NCBI GenBank assembly: GCA_001298575.1
Contig: LJCV01000247.1
Coordinates: 1 to 64,000 of the forward strand
Source of the DNA: Actinobacteria bacterium OK074
GTDB lineage: Bacteria > Actinomycetota > Actinomycetes > Streptomycetales > Streptomycetaceae
Direction: 5' to 3'
Length of the DNA stretch: 64,000 nucleotides
The position numbers and the translations under genes were made by a program. A model generated the notes under the pieces. It saw only the letters and a program-made list of their open reading frames with translations. It ran no database searches and had not been told where the DNA came from. Of this stretch, positions 24,015 through 33,001 are shown piece after piece; position 1 is the first letter of the stretch, and each line of letters starts with the position of its first letter.

Positions 24015-26309
24015 TCAGTCGGTCGTCGATTGTTCCAGGCGGATCAGCACGGACTTGCTGGCGGGGGTGTTGCTGGTGTCCGCGGTGGCGTCCAGCGGGA
24101 TCAGGACGTTGGTCTCGGGGTAGTAGGCCGCGGCGCAGCCCCGGGAGGTCGGGTAGTGCACGACACGGAAGCCCGGGGCCCGTCGCTCGACGCCGTCCTT
24201 CCACTCGCCGACGAGGTCGACGTAGGAGCCGTCCGCGACCCCGAGGGAGTCGGCGTCCTCGGGGTGGACCAGGACGACCCGGCGGCCGTTCTTGATGCCC
24301 CGGTAGCGGTCGTCGAGGCCGTAGATGGTGGTGTTGTACTGGTCGTGGGAGCGGAGGGTCTGCAACAGCAGGCGGCCTTCGGGGAGTTCGGGGTACTCGA
24401 CCGGCGCCGCCGTGAAGTTGGCCTTGCCGGTGGCGGTCGGGAAGCGGCGTTCGTCGCGGGGGGCGTGCGGGAGGGCGAAGCCCGATGGGTTGGCCACGCG
24501 CGCGTTGAAGTCCTCGAAGCCCGGGATCACACGGGCGACGCGGTCGCGGATCGTCGCGTAGTCCTTCTCGAACTCCTCCCACGGCACCTTGCTGGCGGCG
24601 CCCAGGACGCGGCGGGCCAGCCGGCAGACGATGGCCGTCTCGGACAGGAGCTGGTCGCTCGCGGGAGCCAGCCGGCCGCGGGAGGCGTGCACCATGCCCA
24701 TGGAGTCCTCGACGGTCACGAACTGCTCTGTGCTTTTCCCCTTCGGGCCGACCTGGAGATCGCGCTCGGTACGGCCCAGGGTGGGCAGGATCAGCGCGCG
24801 GGCGCCCGTGATCACGTGCGAGCGGTTCAGCTTCGTCGAGACGTGCACGGTCAGGCGCGCGCGGCGCATGGCCGCCTCGGTGACCTCGGTGTCGGGGGAG
24901 GCCGACACGAAGTTGCCGCCCATCGCGAAGAACACCTTCGCCTTGCCGTCGCGCAGCGCCTCGATGGCCCGTACGACGTCGTAGCCGTGCTCGCGCGGCG
25001 GGGCGAAGCCGAACTCCTTCTCCAAGGCGTCCAGGAAGGCGGGGGCGGGGCGCTCGAAGATGCCCATGGTGCGGTCGCCCTGCACGTTCGAGTGGCCGCG
25101 GACCGGGCAGACGCCCGCGCCGGTGCGGCCGATGTTGCCGCGCAGCAGAAGGAAGTTGACGACCTCGCGGATGGTGGGCACGGAGTGCTTGTGCTGGGTC
25201 AGGCCCATCGCCCAGCACACGATGGTGCGCTGCGAGGCGAGGACCATGGCGAGGGTCTTCTCGATGTCCGCGCGCGTGAGGCCCGTGGCCTTGAGGGTCT
25301 CGTCCCAGTCCGCGGCCTGCGCGGTCCGCGCGAACTCCGCGAAGCCGTGGGTGTGTTCGGCGATGAACTCCTCGTCCAGGGCACCCTCGGTGTCCAGGAT
25401 CAGCTTGTTGAGGAGGCGGAACAGGGCCTGGTCGCCGCCGAGCCGGATCTGGAGGAACAGGTCGGTGAGCGCGGCGCCCGTGGTGAGGCCCTTGGGCGTC
25501 TGCGGGTTCTTGAAGCGCTCAAGTCCCGCCTCGGGCAGCGGGTTGACGCTGATGATCTTCGCGCCGCCCGCCTTGGCCTTCTCCAGCGCGGAGAGCATGC
25601 GGGGGTGGTTGGTGCCGGGGTTCTGGCCGGCGACGATGATCAGATCGGCCTGGTAGAGGTCCTCCAGCAGGACGCTGCCCTTGCCGATGCCGATGGTCTC
25701 GCTCAGCGCCGAACCCGACGACTCGTGGCACATGTTGGAGCAGTCCGGCAGGTTGTTCGTGCCCAGCTCGCGCGCGAAGAGCTGGTAGACGAACGCGGCC
25801 TCGTTGCTGGTGCGCCCGGAGGTGTAGAAGAGCGCCTCGTCGGGGGAGCCGAGGGCGGTGATCTCCTCGGCGATGATGTCGAACGCCCGCTCCCAGGTGA
25901 CCGGTTCGTAGTGGTCGGCGCCCTCGGGCAGGTACATCGGATGGGTGAGACGGCCCTGCTGGCCCAGCCAGTAGCCGCTGCGGGGGGCCAGGTCGGGGAC
26001 GGAGTGGGTGGCGAAGAACTCCGGGGTGACGCGGCGCAGCGTCGCCTCCTCGGCGACCGCCTTCGCGCCGTTCTCGCAGAACTCCGCCGCGTGCCGGTGG
26101 TCGGGCTCGGGCCAGGCACAGCCGGGGCAGTCGAAGCCCTTCTTCTGGTTGACCCGCAGCAGGGTCAGCGCGGTGCGGCGCACGCCCATCTGCTCCTGGG
26201 CCATCTGAAGGCTGTGCCTGATGGCCGGCAGCCCGGCGGCCGAGTGCTTGGGCGCGGAGACCTGCGGCGCGTCCTGAACCGGATCGCCGGTCGGCGGTTT
26301 GGTGGCCAT
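24015..26309 (-). CDS. FdhF/YdeP family molybdopterin oxidoreductase
   Basis: The 764-residue protein belongs to the FdhF/YdeP branch of the DMSO-reductase superfamily, which binds a bis-molybdopterin guanine dinucleotide cofactor. Visible features are the N-terminal CPGCAWPEPDHR motif (a reduced Cys cluster instead of a classical 4Fe-4S set), YTSGRTSNEAAFVYQLFAR, the active-site region NNLPDCSNMCHESSG with Cys rather than selenocysteine, GQNPGTNHPRM, and the C-terminal dinucleotide domain (LRSHDQYNTTIYG). E. coli YdeP is connected with acid resistance; the substrate of this family is unknown. The ATG at 26309 has AGGAGAGG upstream. A near-perfect damage-type promoter lies about 140 bp upstream. 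No separate electron-transfer subunit is adjacent. Confidence 0.9.
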   Translation of the reverse strand: MATKPPTGDPVQDAPQVSAPKHSAAGLPAIRHSLQMAQEQMGVRRTALTLLRVNQKKGFDCPGCAWPEPDHRHAAEFCENGAKAVAEEATLRRVTPEFFATHSVPDLAPRSGYWLGQQGRLTHPMYLPEGADHYEPVTWERAFDIIAEEITALGSPDEALFYTSGRTSNEAAFVYQLFARELGTNNLPDCSNMCHESSGSALSETIGIGKGSVLLEDLYQADLIIVAGQNPGTNHPRMLSALEKAKAGGAKIISVNPLPEAGLERFKNPQTPKGLTTGAALTDLFLQIRLGGDQALFRLLNKLILDTEGALDEEFIAEHTHGFAEFARTAQAADWDETLKATGLTRADIEKTLAMVLASQRTIVCWAMGLTQHKHSVPTIREVVNFLLLRGNIGRTGAGVCPVRGHSNVQGDRTMGIFERPAPAFLDALEKEFGFAPPREHGYDVVRAIEALRDGKAKVFFAMGGNFVSASPDTEVTEAAMRRARLTVHVSTKLNRSHVITGARALILPTLGRTERDLQVGPKGKSTEQFVTVEDSMGMVHASRGRLAPASDQLLSETAIVCRLARRVLGAASKVPWEEFEKDYATIRDRVARVIPGFEDFNARVANPSGFALPHAPRDERRFPTATGKANFTAAPVEYPELPEGRLLLQTLRSHDQYNTTIYGLDDRYRGIKNGRRVVLVHPEDADSLGVADGSYVDLVGEWKDGVERRAPGFRVVHYPTSRGCAAAYYPETNVLIPLDATADTSNTPASKSVLIRLEQSTTD

Positions 26310-26454
26310 CGCGGTCCTCTCCTTCGCTTGTCCGTGTCGTACACGCCGTACGCACGGGTCACTCGCCGGGGCCTGCACACGTGTCATTCGCCGGCACGTC
26401 GGATCCATGTCAGCACGGGTGAGGGCACACCCGCATGTGTGAGGTACGTCTCCG

Positions 26455-26477
26455 ATCCTTGCACGAGCCACTGACAA
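26455..26477 (-). promoter_or_regulatory. PafBC-type damage promoter upstream of fdhF
   Basis: On the minus strand TTGTCAGTG (26477-26469), 8 nt, then AAGGAT (26460-26455). The upstream element is perfect and the -10 differs from TANNNT only in its first base. The predicted start near 26448 would leave a leader of about 140 nt before the fdhF ATG. Confidence 0.55.
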
Positions 26478-26705
26478 CGGCGGTCGCAGGGCTGTGAGCA
26501 GGGCGGAAGCAATGGTTGCGGGGAGGGGGCGGGGGCGGGCGCGGAGGGTGTGCCCGTTGCCGGCCGCGGTGTGGTCGTCGTGCGCGGTGCGGTGCGGGCG
26601 TGGCCGTCGGACCGGCCGGGCGCGAGGTGCGGCCGATGGCGGGCGGTCGTCGAAGTGCCGGTCGAAGCGCGGTGGGTGCGGCATGCGGGTGGTCGGCGGG
26701 GCCGA

Positions 26706-26728
26706 CTGTCAGTGGGGCGTGGCAGGAT
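26706..26728 (+). promoter_or_regulatory. PafBC-type damage promoter of polA
   Basis: CTGTCAGTG (26706-26714), 8 nt, CAGGAT (26723-26728) matches TTGTCRGTG-N8-TANNNT with two T-to-C differences. The expected start point, 7-8 nt downstream, falls on the GTG at 26736. Damage control of DNA polymerase I is biologically reasonable. Confidence 0.6.
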
Positions 26729-26735
26729 CGGGTCC

Positions 26736-29456
26736 GTGGCAGAGACAGCATCGAAGAAGACCGGCAAGACTCCCGGCGGCGACCGTCCGCGGCTCATGCT
26801 GATGGACGGGCACTCGCTGGCGTACCGCGCGTTCTTCGCGCTGCCCGTGGAGAACTTCACGACCGCTTCGGGCCAGCCGACGAACGCCATCTACGGCTTC
26901 GCGTCGATGCTGGCCAACACGTTGCGGGACGAGGCGCCGACGCACTTCGCGGTGGCGTTCGACGTCTCCCGCAAGACCTGGCGCTCGGAGGAGTTCACCG
27001 AGTACAAGGCCAACCGCTCCAAGACCCCGGACGAGTTCAAGGGCCAGGTCGAGCTGATCGGCGAACTGCTCGACGCGATGCACGCGGAGCGGTTCGCGGT
27101 CGACGGGTTCGAGGCGGACGACATCATCGCCACGCTCGCCACCCAGGCGGAGGCGGAGGGCTTCGACGTCCTGATCGTCACCGGCGACCGCGACTCCTTC
27201 CAACTGGTCACCGAGCACACGACGGTGCTGTATCCCACGAAGGGCGTCTCGGAGCTGACGAGGTTCACTCCGGAGAAGGTCGTCGAGAAGTACGGGTTGA
27301 CGCCCGCCCAGTACCCCGACTTCGCGGCGCTGCGCGGCGACCCGTCCGACAACCTGCCCGGCATCCCCGGGGTCGGCGAGAAGACGGCCGCGAAGTGGAT
27401 CAACCAGTTCGGTTCGTTCGCCGAGTTGGTCGAGCGGGTCGACGAGGTCAAGGGCAAGGCCGGGCAGAACCTGCGCGACCACCTGGAGGCGGTGAAGCTC
27501 AACCGCCGCCTGACCGAGATGGTGCGGACGGTCGAACTGCCGAAGACGGTCGTGGACCTGGAACGCGCCCCGTACGACCGCACGACGGTCGCGCTGGTCC
27601 TGGACACCCTGGAGATCCGCAACCCCTCCCTGCGGGAACGGCTGCTGGCCGTCGACCCCGGCGGCGAGGAGGAGACCGCGCCGCTGGCCGAGGGCGTCGC
27701 CGTCGACGGCAGCGTCCTGGGCGCGGGCGAGTTGGGGCCCTGGCTCGCCGAACACGGCACCCAGCCGCTGGGCGTGGCCACGGTCGACACCTGGGCGCTG
27801 GGTGTCGGTTCGGTCGCGGAGATCGCGCTGGCCACGGCCGGCGGGGCGGCTGCCTGGTTCGACCCGACGCAGTTGGACGAGACCGACGACACCTCCTTCG
27901 AGAAGTGGCTCGCCGACCCCGCGGCCCCCAAGGTGCTGCACAACGCCAAGCGCGCGATGCGGGTCTTCGCCGAGCACGGCTGGAGCATCGCGGGCGTCAC
28001 CATGGACACCGCGCTCGCCGCCTACCTGGTCAAGCCCGGCCGCCGCTCCTTCGACCTGGACGCGCTGTCCCTGGAGTACCTCGGCCGGGAGCTGACGCCC
28101 GCCGCCACGGCCGACGGGCAGTTGGCGTTCGGCGCGGACGAGGGCGCGGAGGCCGACGCCCTGATGGTGCAGGCCCGCACCATCCTCGACCTCGGCGAGG
28201 CGTTCGGGGAGAGGCTCGTGGAGGTCGGCGCCGCCGACCTGCTGCGGGACATGGAACTGCCCACGTCGATCGTGCTGGCCCGCATGGAGCGGCACGGCAT
28301 CGCCGCGGACCGGGCCCACCTGGAGGCCATGGAGCAGATGTTCGCGGGCGCCGTCCAGCAGGCGGTGAAGGAGGCGCACGCGGCGGCGGGGCACGAGTTC
28401 AACCTCGGTTCGCCCAAGCAGCTCCAGGAGGTCCTGTTCGGCGAACTGGGCCTGCCGAAGACGAAGAAGACCAAGACCGGCTACACCACGGACGCGGACG
28501 CGCTGGCATGGCTGGCGACGCAGACCGAGAACGAACTGCCGGTCATCATGCTGCGCCACCGGGAGCAGGCCAAGCTGCGCGTCACCGTGGAGGGCCTGAT
28601 CAAGTCGGTCGCCGCGGACGGCCGTATCCACACCACGTTCAACCAGACGGTCGCCGCCACCGGCCGCCTGTCGTCCACGGACCCGAACCTGCAGAACATC
28701 CCCGTCCGTACGGACGAGGGCCGGGCCATCCGCCGGGGCTTCGTGGTCGGCGAGGGCTACGAGTCGCTGATGACGGCGGACTACAGCCAGATCGAACTGC
28801 GCGTGATGGCCCACCTGTCCGAGGACGAGGGCCTCATCGAGGCGTTCACCTCGGGCGAGGACCTGCACACCACGGTCGCCTCCCAGGTGTTCGCGGTGGA
28901 CCGCTCGGCCGTCGACGCGGAGATGCGCCGCAAGATCAAGGCGATGTCGTACGGCCTGGCCTACGGCCTGTCGGCGTTCGGGCTCTCGGGGCAGCTGAAC
29001 ATCGACGCGGGCGAGGCACGTGCGCTGATGGACACGTACTTCGAGCGGTTCGGCGGCGTCCGGGAGTACCTGCACCGCGTGGTGGAGGAGGCACGGGCGA
29101 CGGGCTACACGGAGACGCTGTTCGGCCGCCGCCGCTATCTGCCCGACCTCAACAGCGACAACCGCCAGCGCCGCGAGATGGCGGAACGCATGGCACTGAA
29201 CGCGCCGATCCAGGGCACGGCCGCGGACATCGTGAAGATCGCCATGCTGAACGTGGACCGCGCCCTGGTCGAGGCGGAGCTGACGTCCCGGATACTGCTT
29301 CAGGTCCACGACGAAATCGTCCTGGAGATCGCCCCGGGCGAACGCGCGCAGACGGAGGAACTCGTCCGCCGCGAGATGGCCGCCGCCGTCCAGCTGAGGG
29401 CTCCGCTGGACGTCTCGGTGGGCGACGGGGCGGACTGGGAGTCGGCGGCGCATTAG
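26736..29456 (+). CDS. polA: DNA polymerase I
   Basis: The 906-residue family A polymerase fills gaps in repair and Okazaki maturation. The N-terminal 5'-3' exonuclease domain (about 20-310) has LMLMDGHSLAYRAFF, VDGFEADDIIATLA, IVTGDRDSFQLV and GDPSDNLPGIPGVGEKTA, all metal-binding motifs intact. The middle domain (about 325-510) lacks the Asp-x-Glu of proofreading exonucleases (VATVDTWALGV in that place), so it should be inactive, as in other actinobacterial PolA. The polymerase domain has motif A MTADYSQIELRVMAHLS near 683, the O-helix RRKIKAMSYGLAYGLSAFG, and motif C LLQVHDEIVLEI near 858. The GTG at 26736 sits where the promoter element predicts transcription to begin. Confidence 0.97.
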   Translation: MAETASKKTGKTPGGDRPRLMLMDGHSLAYRAFFALPVENFTTASGQPTNAIYGFASMLANTLRDEAPTHFAVAFDVSRKTWRSEEFTEYKANRSKTPDEFKGQVELIGELLDAMHAERFAVDGFEADDIIATLATQAEAEGFDVLIVTGDRDSFQLVTEHTTVLYPTKGVSELTRFTPEKVVEKYGLTPAQYPDFAALRGDPSDNLPGIPGVGEKTAAKWINQFGSFAELVERVDEVKGKAGQNLRDHLEAVKLNRRLTEMVRTVELPKTVVDLERAPYDRTTVALVLDTLEIRNPSLRERLLAVDPGGEEETAPLAEGVAVDGSVLGAGELGPWLAEHGTQPLGVATVDTWALGVGSVAEIALATAGGAAAWFDPTQLDETDDTSFEKWLADPAAPKVLHNAKRAMRVFAEHGWSIAGVTMDTALAAYLVKPGRRSFDLDALSLEYLGRELTPAATADGQLAFGADEGAEADALMVQARTILDLGEAFGERLVEVGAADLLRDMELPTSIVLARMERHGIAADRAHLEAMEQMFAGAVQQAVKEAHAAAGHEFNLGSPKQLQEVLFGELGLPKTKKTKTGYTTDADALAWLATQTENELPVIMLRHREQAKLRVTVEGLIKSVAADGRIHTTFNQTVAATGRLSSTDPNLQNIPVRTDEGRAIRRGFVVGEGYESLMTADYSQIELRVMAHLSEDEGLIEAFTSGEDLHTTVASQVFAVDRSAVDAEMRRKIKAMSYGLAYGLSAFGLSGQLNIDAGEARALMDTYFERFGGVREYLHRVVEEARATGYTETLFGRRRYLPDLNSDNRQRREMAERMALNAPIQGTAADIVKIAMLNVDRALVEAELTSRILLQVHDEIVLEIAPGERAQTEELVRREMAAAVQLRAPLDVSVGDGADWESAAH

Positions 29457-29638
29457 CCTCCGGCGGTTGGGCGGTGGTTCGGCGGCGGCTGGGCAGTCGC
29501 TGGGCGGTGGTTTCGCCGGGGTGCGAACCAGGGCGTGGCCGGGGCGGGTTCAGCCGGGGCGGGTTCAGGGGCGGGGCCGCATCCCGGTTCGCCCGCCGTC
29601 CCGCGGTCACCCCCGGTTCGCCCGTCTCGCCCTCGCCC

Positions 29639-30481
29639 TTACCCCCGGACCCGGTCGGACGCCTCCGCCGCCCGTACCTCCGGCGGTACCGGACGCCGTA
29701 CCCGAACCACCACCCCGTACGCCACCAGCCCCAGCACCAGCCCGGCCCCGCCCCCGAAGCACAGGGTCGGGATCAGGTCCCACGGCTTCGCGACGGCGCC
29801 CCGGTCGGCCCACCACTGCACGGCCCGCTGCGCCGCCCCAACTCCCGCACAGCCCGCGAGTACCGCACACGCGAGCCGGCGGTCACGGGCGGACAGCACC
29901 GGTACCCCGACAGGCTCGGCCGACGGCAGCCGCCGTAGGGCGAAGGCGACGAACCCCGCGATCACCGCCGCCCCGAACACCGAACACCCGTACTGCAACC
30001 ACGAGTACAGCGGCATTCCGGACAGATCGCGGCCCAGTACGGGCAACAGCCGCCGCCCCCACCCGTCCTGGTGCGTGAACGCGTCCCACAGCACATGCGT
30101 CAGCGACCCCAGCGCCGCCGACGCGTACCACCACGCCGCCGTCGGCGCGGACGCCTCCCGCCGCGGCACCCCACAGCGCAGCAGCGTCGCGATCCGCCCC
30201 TGGCGCCTCCTCGGCAACAGCGCCACCAGTGGTTCCCGCAGCAGCAGCCACAGCCCCACCAGGGCCCAGGAGACCGCCACGTCCGCGGTGAACACGGCCG
30301 CGAACGAGTGCGCCGCGTCCCCGAGTTCCATGCCGCCGGGCAGCACGTTCGCCGCGTAGTACGGCACGTCGGGCGCGAAGGAACCGGCGACGAGGACGGC
30401 CGGCACCAGCCGCCCGCGTCCGGTCCCGTCCCGGCGCACGGCCGGCAGCACCGCGGCCGCGTGGCTGAGGGTGAACGGCAC
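29639..30481 (-). CDS. DUF4184 family membrane protein
   Basis: The 280-residue protein begins MPFTLSHAAAVLPA and has about six hydrophobic segments, with ALGSLTHVLWDAFTHQDGWG near residue 125 and SFAAVFTADVAVSWALVGLWLLL near 78. These His/Asp-bearing helices are typical of DUF4184 proteins, which resemble membrane-bound metal-dependent hydrolases (YdjM/YbcI-like) with a THxxxD pattern. The function is not established. It is convergent with polA; the 182 bp between them contains duplicated GC-rich words (CCGGGGCGGGTTCAG twice, CCCGGTTCGCCCG twice) and no gene. Confidence 0.8.
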   Translation of the reverse strand: MPFTLSHAAAVLPAVRRDGTGRGRLVPAVLVAGSFAPDVPYYAANVLPGGMELGDAAHSFAAVFTADVAVSWALVGLWLLLREPLVALLPRRRQGRIATLLRCGVPRREASAPTAAWWYASAALGSLTHVLWDAFTHQDGWGRRLLPVLGRDLSGMPLYSWLQYGCSVFGAAVIAGFVAFALRRLPSAEPVGVPVLSARDRRLACAVLAGCAGVGAAQRAVQWWADRGAVAKPWDLIPTLCFGGGAGLVLGLVAYGVVVRVRRPVPPEVRAAEASDRVRG

Positions 30482-30908
30482 GACGACTCCCCGATTTCCG
30501 GCGGTCGCCGTACAACCGTCCGGCGACCAAGACAGTCAGTAGATCAAGACAGTCAGTAAAGAGGTCAGTAAAAGCAGTCAACATGAGGGCCGCATGAAAA
30601 CAGCGGGACGACCGCTGGTCGAACGCCCGGCCGACCCGCCAGGCACCGGCAGCCAAACGCAGGCGCACATGACCAACCGGTGAATACCGGTCTGCAACGG
30701 GTGTCCGGGCGGCGGAAGTTGTCGTAGGGTCGCCTGGGCCGCCGCCCCGGGGGACGGTGGTCGAACGCGGTTGCGGCAAGGGCACATGCACCACACAGGC
30801 ATGCACGCCGGGGGCAGGCGGAACCACCGCGCGCACCGCGGCGGCATGCGACAGGCCGGACAACAAGAGGACAGACGCGGAAGTCGTCCTACAGGAGGGG
30901 TTCACTCT
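30482..30908 (+). other. upstream region of the lytic transglycosylase gene
   Basis: No gene is supported in these 427 bases. They contain an 8-bp hairpin, GGTCGCCG (30503-30510) with CGGCGACC (30521-30528), and the direct repeat AAGACAGTCAGTA at 30528 and 30545. They also hold GGGCGGCGG/CCGCCGCCC (30707-30715 with 30739-30747), around a TAGGGT (30725-30730) that may be a -10 box. The predicted leader of about 170 nt was examined for a ydaO-type riboswitch and none was recognised. Confidence 0.45.
30528..30557 (+). repeat. 13-bp direct repeat, 17-bp period
   Basis: AAGACAGTCAGTA occurs at 30528 and again at 30545, followed by two shorter relatives (GGTCAGTAAA at 30563 and GCAGTCAAC). The spacing of 17 bp and the location between divergent genes suggest binding sites, but this is not proven. 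Confidence 0.5.
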
Positions 30909-32648
30909 ATGGCGGCGCATTTCGGCAGGAGGCTGCGCAAGGGAGCGGCCACCACAGCGCTCGCCGCGGCGGCCGTCGCGGCCCTGACGGCGTCCCAGGC
31001 TCCGGGAGTCACCGCCGACGACGCCGGCAGAACCGCCACCACCGGCTCCCAGTCGACGCCCGACGGCAGTGACGACACCGCCAGCGGCAACAGCCACTAC
31101 TACACCGACCTGCCGCCGCTGGACAGCCCCACCCCCTCGCCCAGCCCGAGCACCACCCCGGGCTCCGGATCGGGCACGGTCGCCGCCGGCGCCGCCGAGG
31201 CCGGCATACCCGCGACCGTCCTGGACGCCTACAAGAAGGCCGCCGCCGCCCTCAACACCTCGCAGCCCGGCTGCAACCTGCCCTGGCAACTCCTGGCCGC
31301 CATCGGCAAGGTCGAGTCCGGTCAGGCGCGCGGCGGGGCGGTCGACGCCGAGGGCACCACGACCTCGAAGATCCTCGGCCCGGTCCTGAACGGCAACGGC
31401 TTCGCGAGCATCAAGGACACGGACAACGGTGTCTACGACGGCGACAGCACCTACGACCGCGCCGTGGGCCCCATGCAGTTCATCCCGTCCACCTGGGCGT
31501 GGGCCGGCCGCGACGGCAACGGCGACGGCGTCAAGGACCCCAACAACGTCTACGACGCCGCCCTCGCCGCCGCGGACTATCTCTGCCGCTACGACCGCGA
31601 CCTGGACGTCCAGTCCGACCTGAACGCGGCGATCCTCAGCTACAACAACTCCCAGGACTACCTCGCCACCGTCCTGTCGTGGCTGGAGTACTACCGCAAG
31701 GGCACCCACGAGGTCCCGGACGGCACGGGCACCCTGCCCTCGGAGGAGAGCAACGGCGGCTCCGGCTCCGGCACGGGCTCGAACAAGGGCGACGGCAAGG
31801 ACACGGACAAGGGCGACAGCAAGGACACGGGCAAGGGCAAGGACGACGACGGCAAGGGCGCCACCAAGCCCGGCGGCGGCACCTCCACCCCCAGCCCGAC
31901 GCCGCCGGCTTCGCCCTCCCCGCCGGCGACCCCTGCTCCCACCCCCACGCCCACCGAAACCGTCGACCACCTCACGGACGCGGCCACCGGCACCCTCAGC
32001 GCGAAGACGGGCGCCACGTTCGACCAGGCGATAGCGGTGCAGGCGCAGACCAAGGACGACAAGGCCGTCGCCAAGGTCCGGGTCCGGTTCACGATCACCG
32101 GGGACACCGACGCCACCTTCACGGGCGGCGAGAGCGTGGCCACCGTCGCCACCGACAGCAAGGGCACGGCCACCGCGCCCGCGCTCGTGGCGGGCACCAA
32201 GACGGGCGACTTCACGGTCACCGCGATCGTCGTCGGCCGCAGCACGGTCAGCGCCCTCACCTACGGCGCGACCGTCGTCGAGCGGCAGGCCGACGCCCTC
32301 GTCCGCACCACCGACACCGCGCTGACCTGCACGCCGGGCGGCGAGTTCGCGGACCCGGTCGTGGTGAAGGCCACCGACCAGGGCGCCGTCGCCGACGGGG
32401 TCGCGGCCACGGCCACCCTCATCTCGTCGAGCCTCCTGCCGGTCGTCAACACCTCGGGCCCGTACTTCAAGGACGCCGACGGCAACGCCGTCCGCACCCT
32501 CACGGACCTCACGACCGACAAGGACGGCCTGCTGACGCTCCCGCAGCTGTACGCGGACGACACGGCCGGCACGTTCCTGCTCCGCATCACCACCGCGGGC
32601 GGCGCGACGCTCGACGTCGAACTGACGGTGGCGGCGGCCACGTCGTAA
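30909..32648 (+). CDS. secreted lytic transglycosylase with Ig-like repeats
   Basis: The 579-residue protein has a signal peptide (RRLRKGAATTALAAAAVAALTAS) and a Thr/Ser/Pro linker. A lytic transglycosylase domain (about 95-260) then carries AIGKVESGQARGG with catalytic Glu136 and the family signature AVGPMQFIPSTWAWAGRDGNGDG. A charged Lys/Asp/Gly linker and a Pro-Ser-Thr spacer (SPTPPASPSPPATPAPTP) separate it from two C-terminal Ig-like (Big-type) beta domains (about 355-460 and 465-579). It cleaves peptidoglycan to anhydromuropeptides outside the cell; the tail domains may anchor or space it in the wall. The ATG at 30909 has GGAGGGG upstream. A hairpin follows at 32668. Confidence 0.9.
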   Translation: MAAHFGRRLRKGAATTALAAAAVAALTASQAPGVTADDAGRTATTGSQSTPDGSDDTASGNSHYYTDLPPLDSPTPSPSPSTTPGSGSGTVAAGAAEAGIPATVLDAYKKAAAALNTSQPGCNLPWQLLAAIGKVESGQARGGAVDAEGTTTSKILGPVLNGNGFASIKDTDNGVYDGDSTYDRAVGPMQFIPSTWAWAGRDGNGDGVKDPNNVYDAALAAADYLCRYDRDLDVQSDLNAAILSYNNSQDYLATVLSWLEYYRKGTHEVPDGTGTLPSEESNGGSGSGTGSNKGDGKDTDKGDSKDTGKGKDDDGKGATKPGGGTSTPSPTPPASPSPPATPAPTPTPTETVDHLTDAATGTLSAKTGATFDQAIAVQAQTKDDKAVAKVRVRFTITGDTDATFTGGESVATVATDSKGTATAPALVAGTKTGDFTVTAIVVGRSTVSALTYGATVVERQADALVRTTDTALTCTPGGEFADPVVVKATDQGAVADGVAATATLISSSLLPVVNTSGPYFKDADGNAVRTLTDLTTDKDGLLTLPQLYADDTAGTFLLRITTAGGATLDVELTVAAATS

Positions 32649-32667
32649 CCCCTTCCGTACGAGCACG

Positions 32668-32696
32668 AGGGCGTCCTCCCGCGCGGAGGGCGCCCT
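32668..32696 (+). terminator. terminator after the lytic transglycosylase gene
   Basis: AGGGCGTCCTCC pairs with GGAGGGCGCCCT (12 bp with one G-U pair) around a 5-nt loop, 20 bp after the stop codon. Confidence 0.75.
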
Positions 32697-32792
32697 TCGG
32701 CGTTGTGCGCGAGGTGTTCTCATCTCGGCCCTCCGTTGCTACGGTGCCCGACGACCTGACGGTGTATCAGATGCCGCTCGCCGGGAGGCTCC

Positions 32793-32927
32793 ATGCGCGC
32801 TCTCGTCGCGGCCGCGACCGGTCTCGCGGTGGCGTTCGCCCTGGTGTTCACGCTCACGGCCGTGGGCTCGCCGTCGGGCACCACGTCCCCGAAACCGCTG
32901 CTGACGACCATCCCCAGCCACCCCTGA
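32793..32927 (+). CDS. small secreted or membrane peptide (SPW_0924-like, 44 aa)
   Basis: A 44-residue frame begins MRALVAAATGLAVAFALVFT and ends in a short Pro/Ser/Thr-rich tail (TSPKPLLTTIPSHP). It is essentially one hydrophobic helix with an N-terminal Arg and an outside tail, so it is either a membrane micro-protein or a signal-like peptide. GGGAGG precedes the ATG by 5-6 nt, the codon bias is typical, and the frame ends 74 bp before the DUF3068 gene. It resembles the small Streptomyces family known to me as SPW_0924. The function is unknown. It lies in the same direction as the DUF3068 membrane protein. Confidence 0.7.
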   Translation: MRALVAAATGLAVAFALVFTLTAVGSPSGTTSPKPLLTTIPSHP

Positions 32928-33001
32928 CACCGGGACGGCCGCAGCGCCGACACACCGGAAGCCGCAGTGCGGACAGCAGAGACACCGGGAGGGCCGTAGA
33001 G

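Larger units (their letters stand above)
26310..26735. other. divergent promoter region between fdhF and polA
   Basis: These 426 bases hold no gene I can support. They contain two oppositely oriented damage-promoter-like elements, at 26455-26477 (minus, towards fdhF) and 26706-26728 (plus, towards polA), about 230 bp apart. The rest is GC-rich and has no clear hairpin. Confidence 0.5.

Noticed and set aside
25700..25745. Selenocysteine site in the FdhF-like protein
   Set aside because: The active-site motif has a normal Cys codon and there is no in-frame TGA.
30560..30908. Cyclic-di-AMP (ydaO-type) riboswitch before the lytic transglycosylase
   Set aside because: Cell-wall hydrolase genes in Streptomyces often have one, but I could not find the conserved sequence blocks, only unrelated hairpins.
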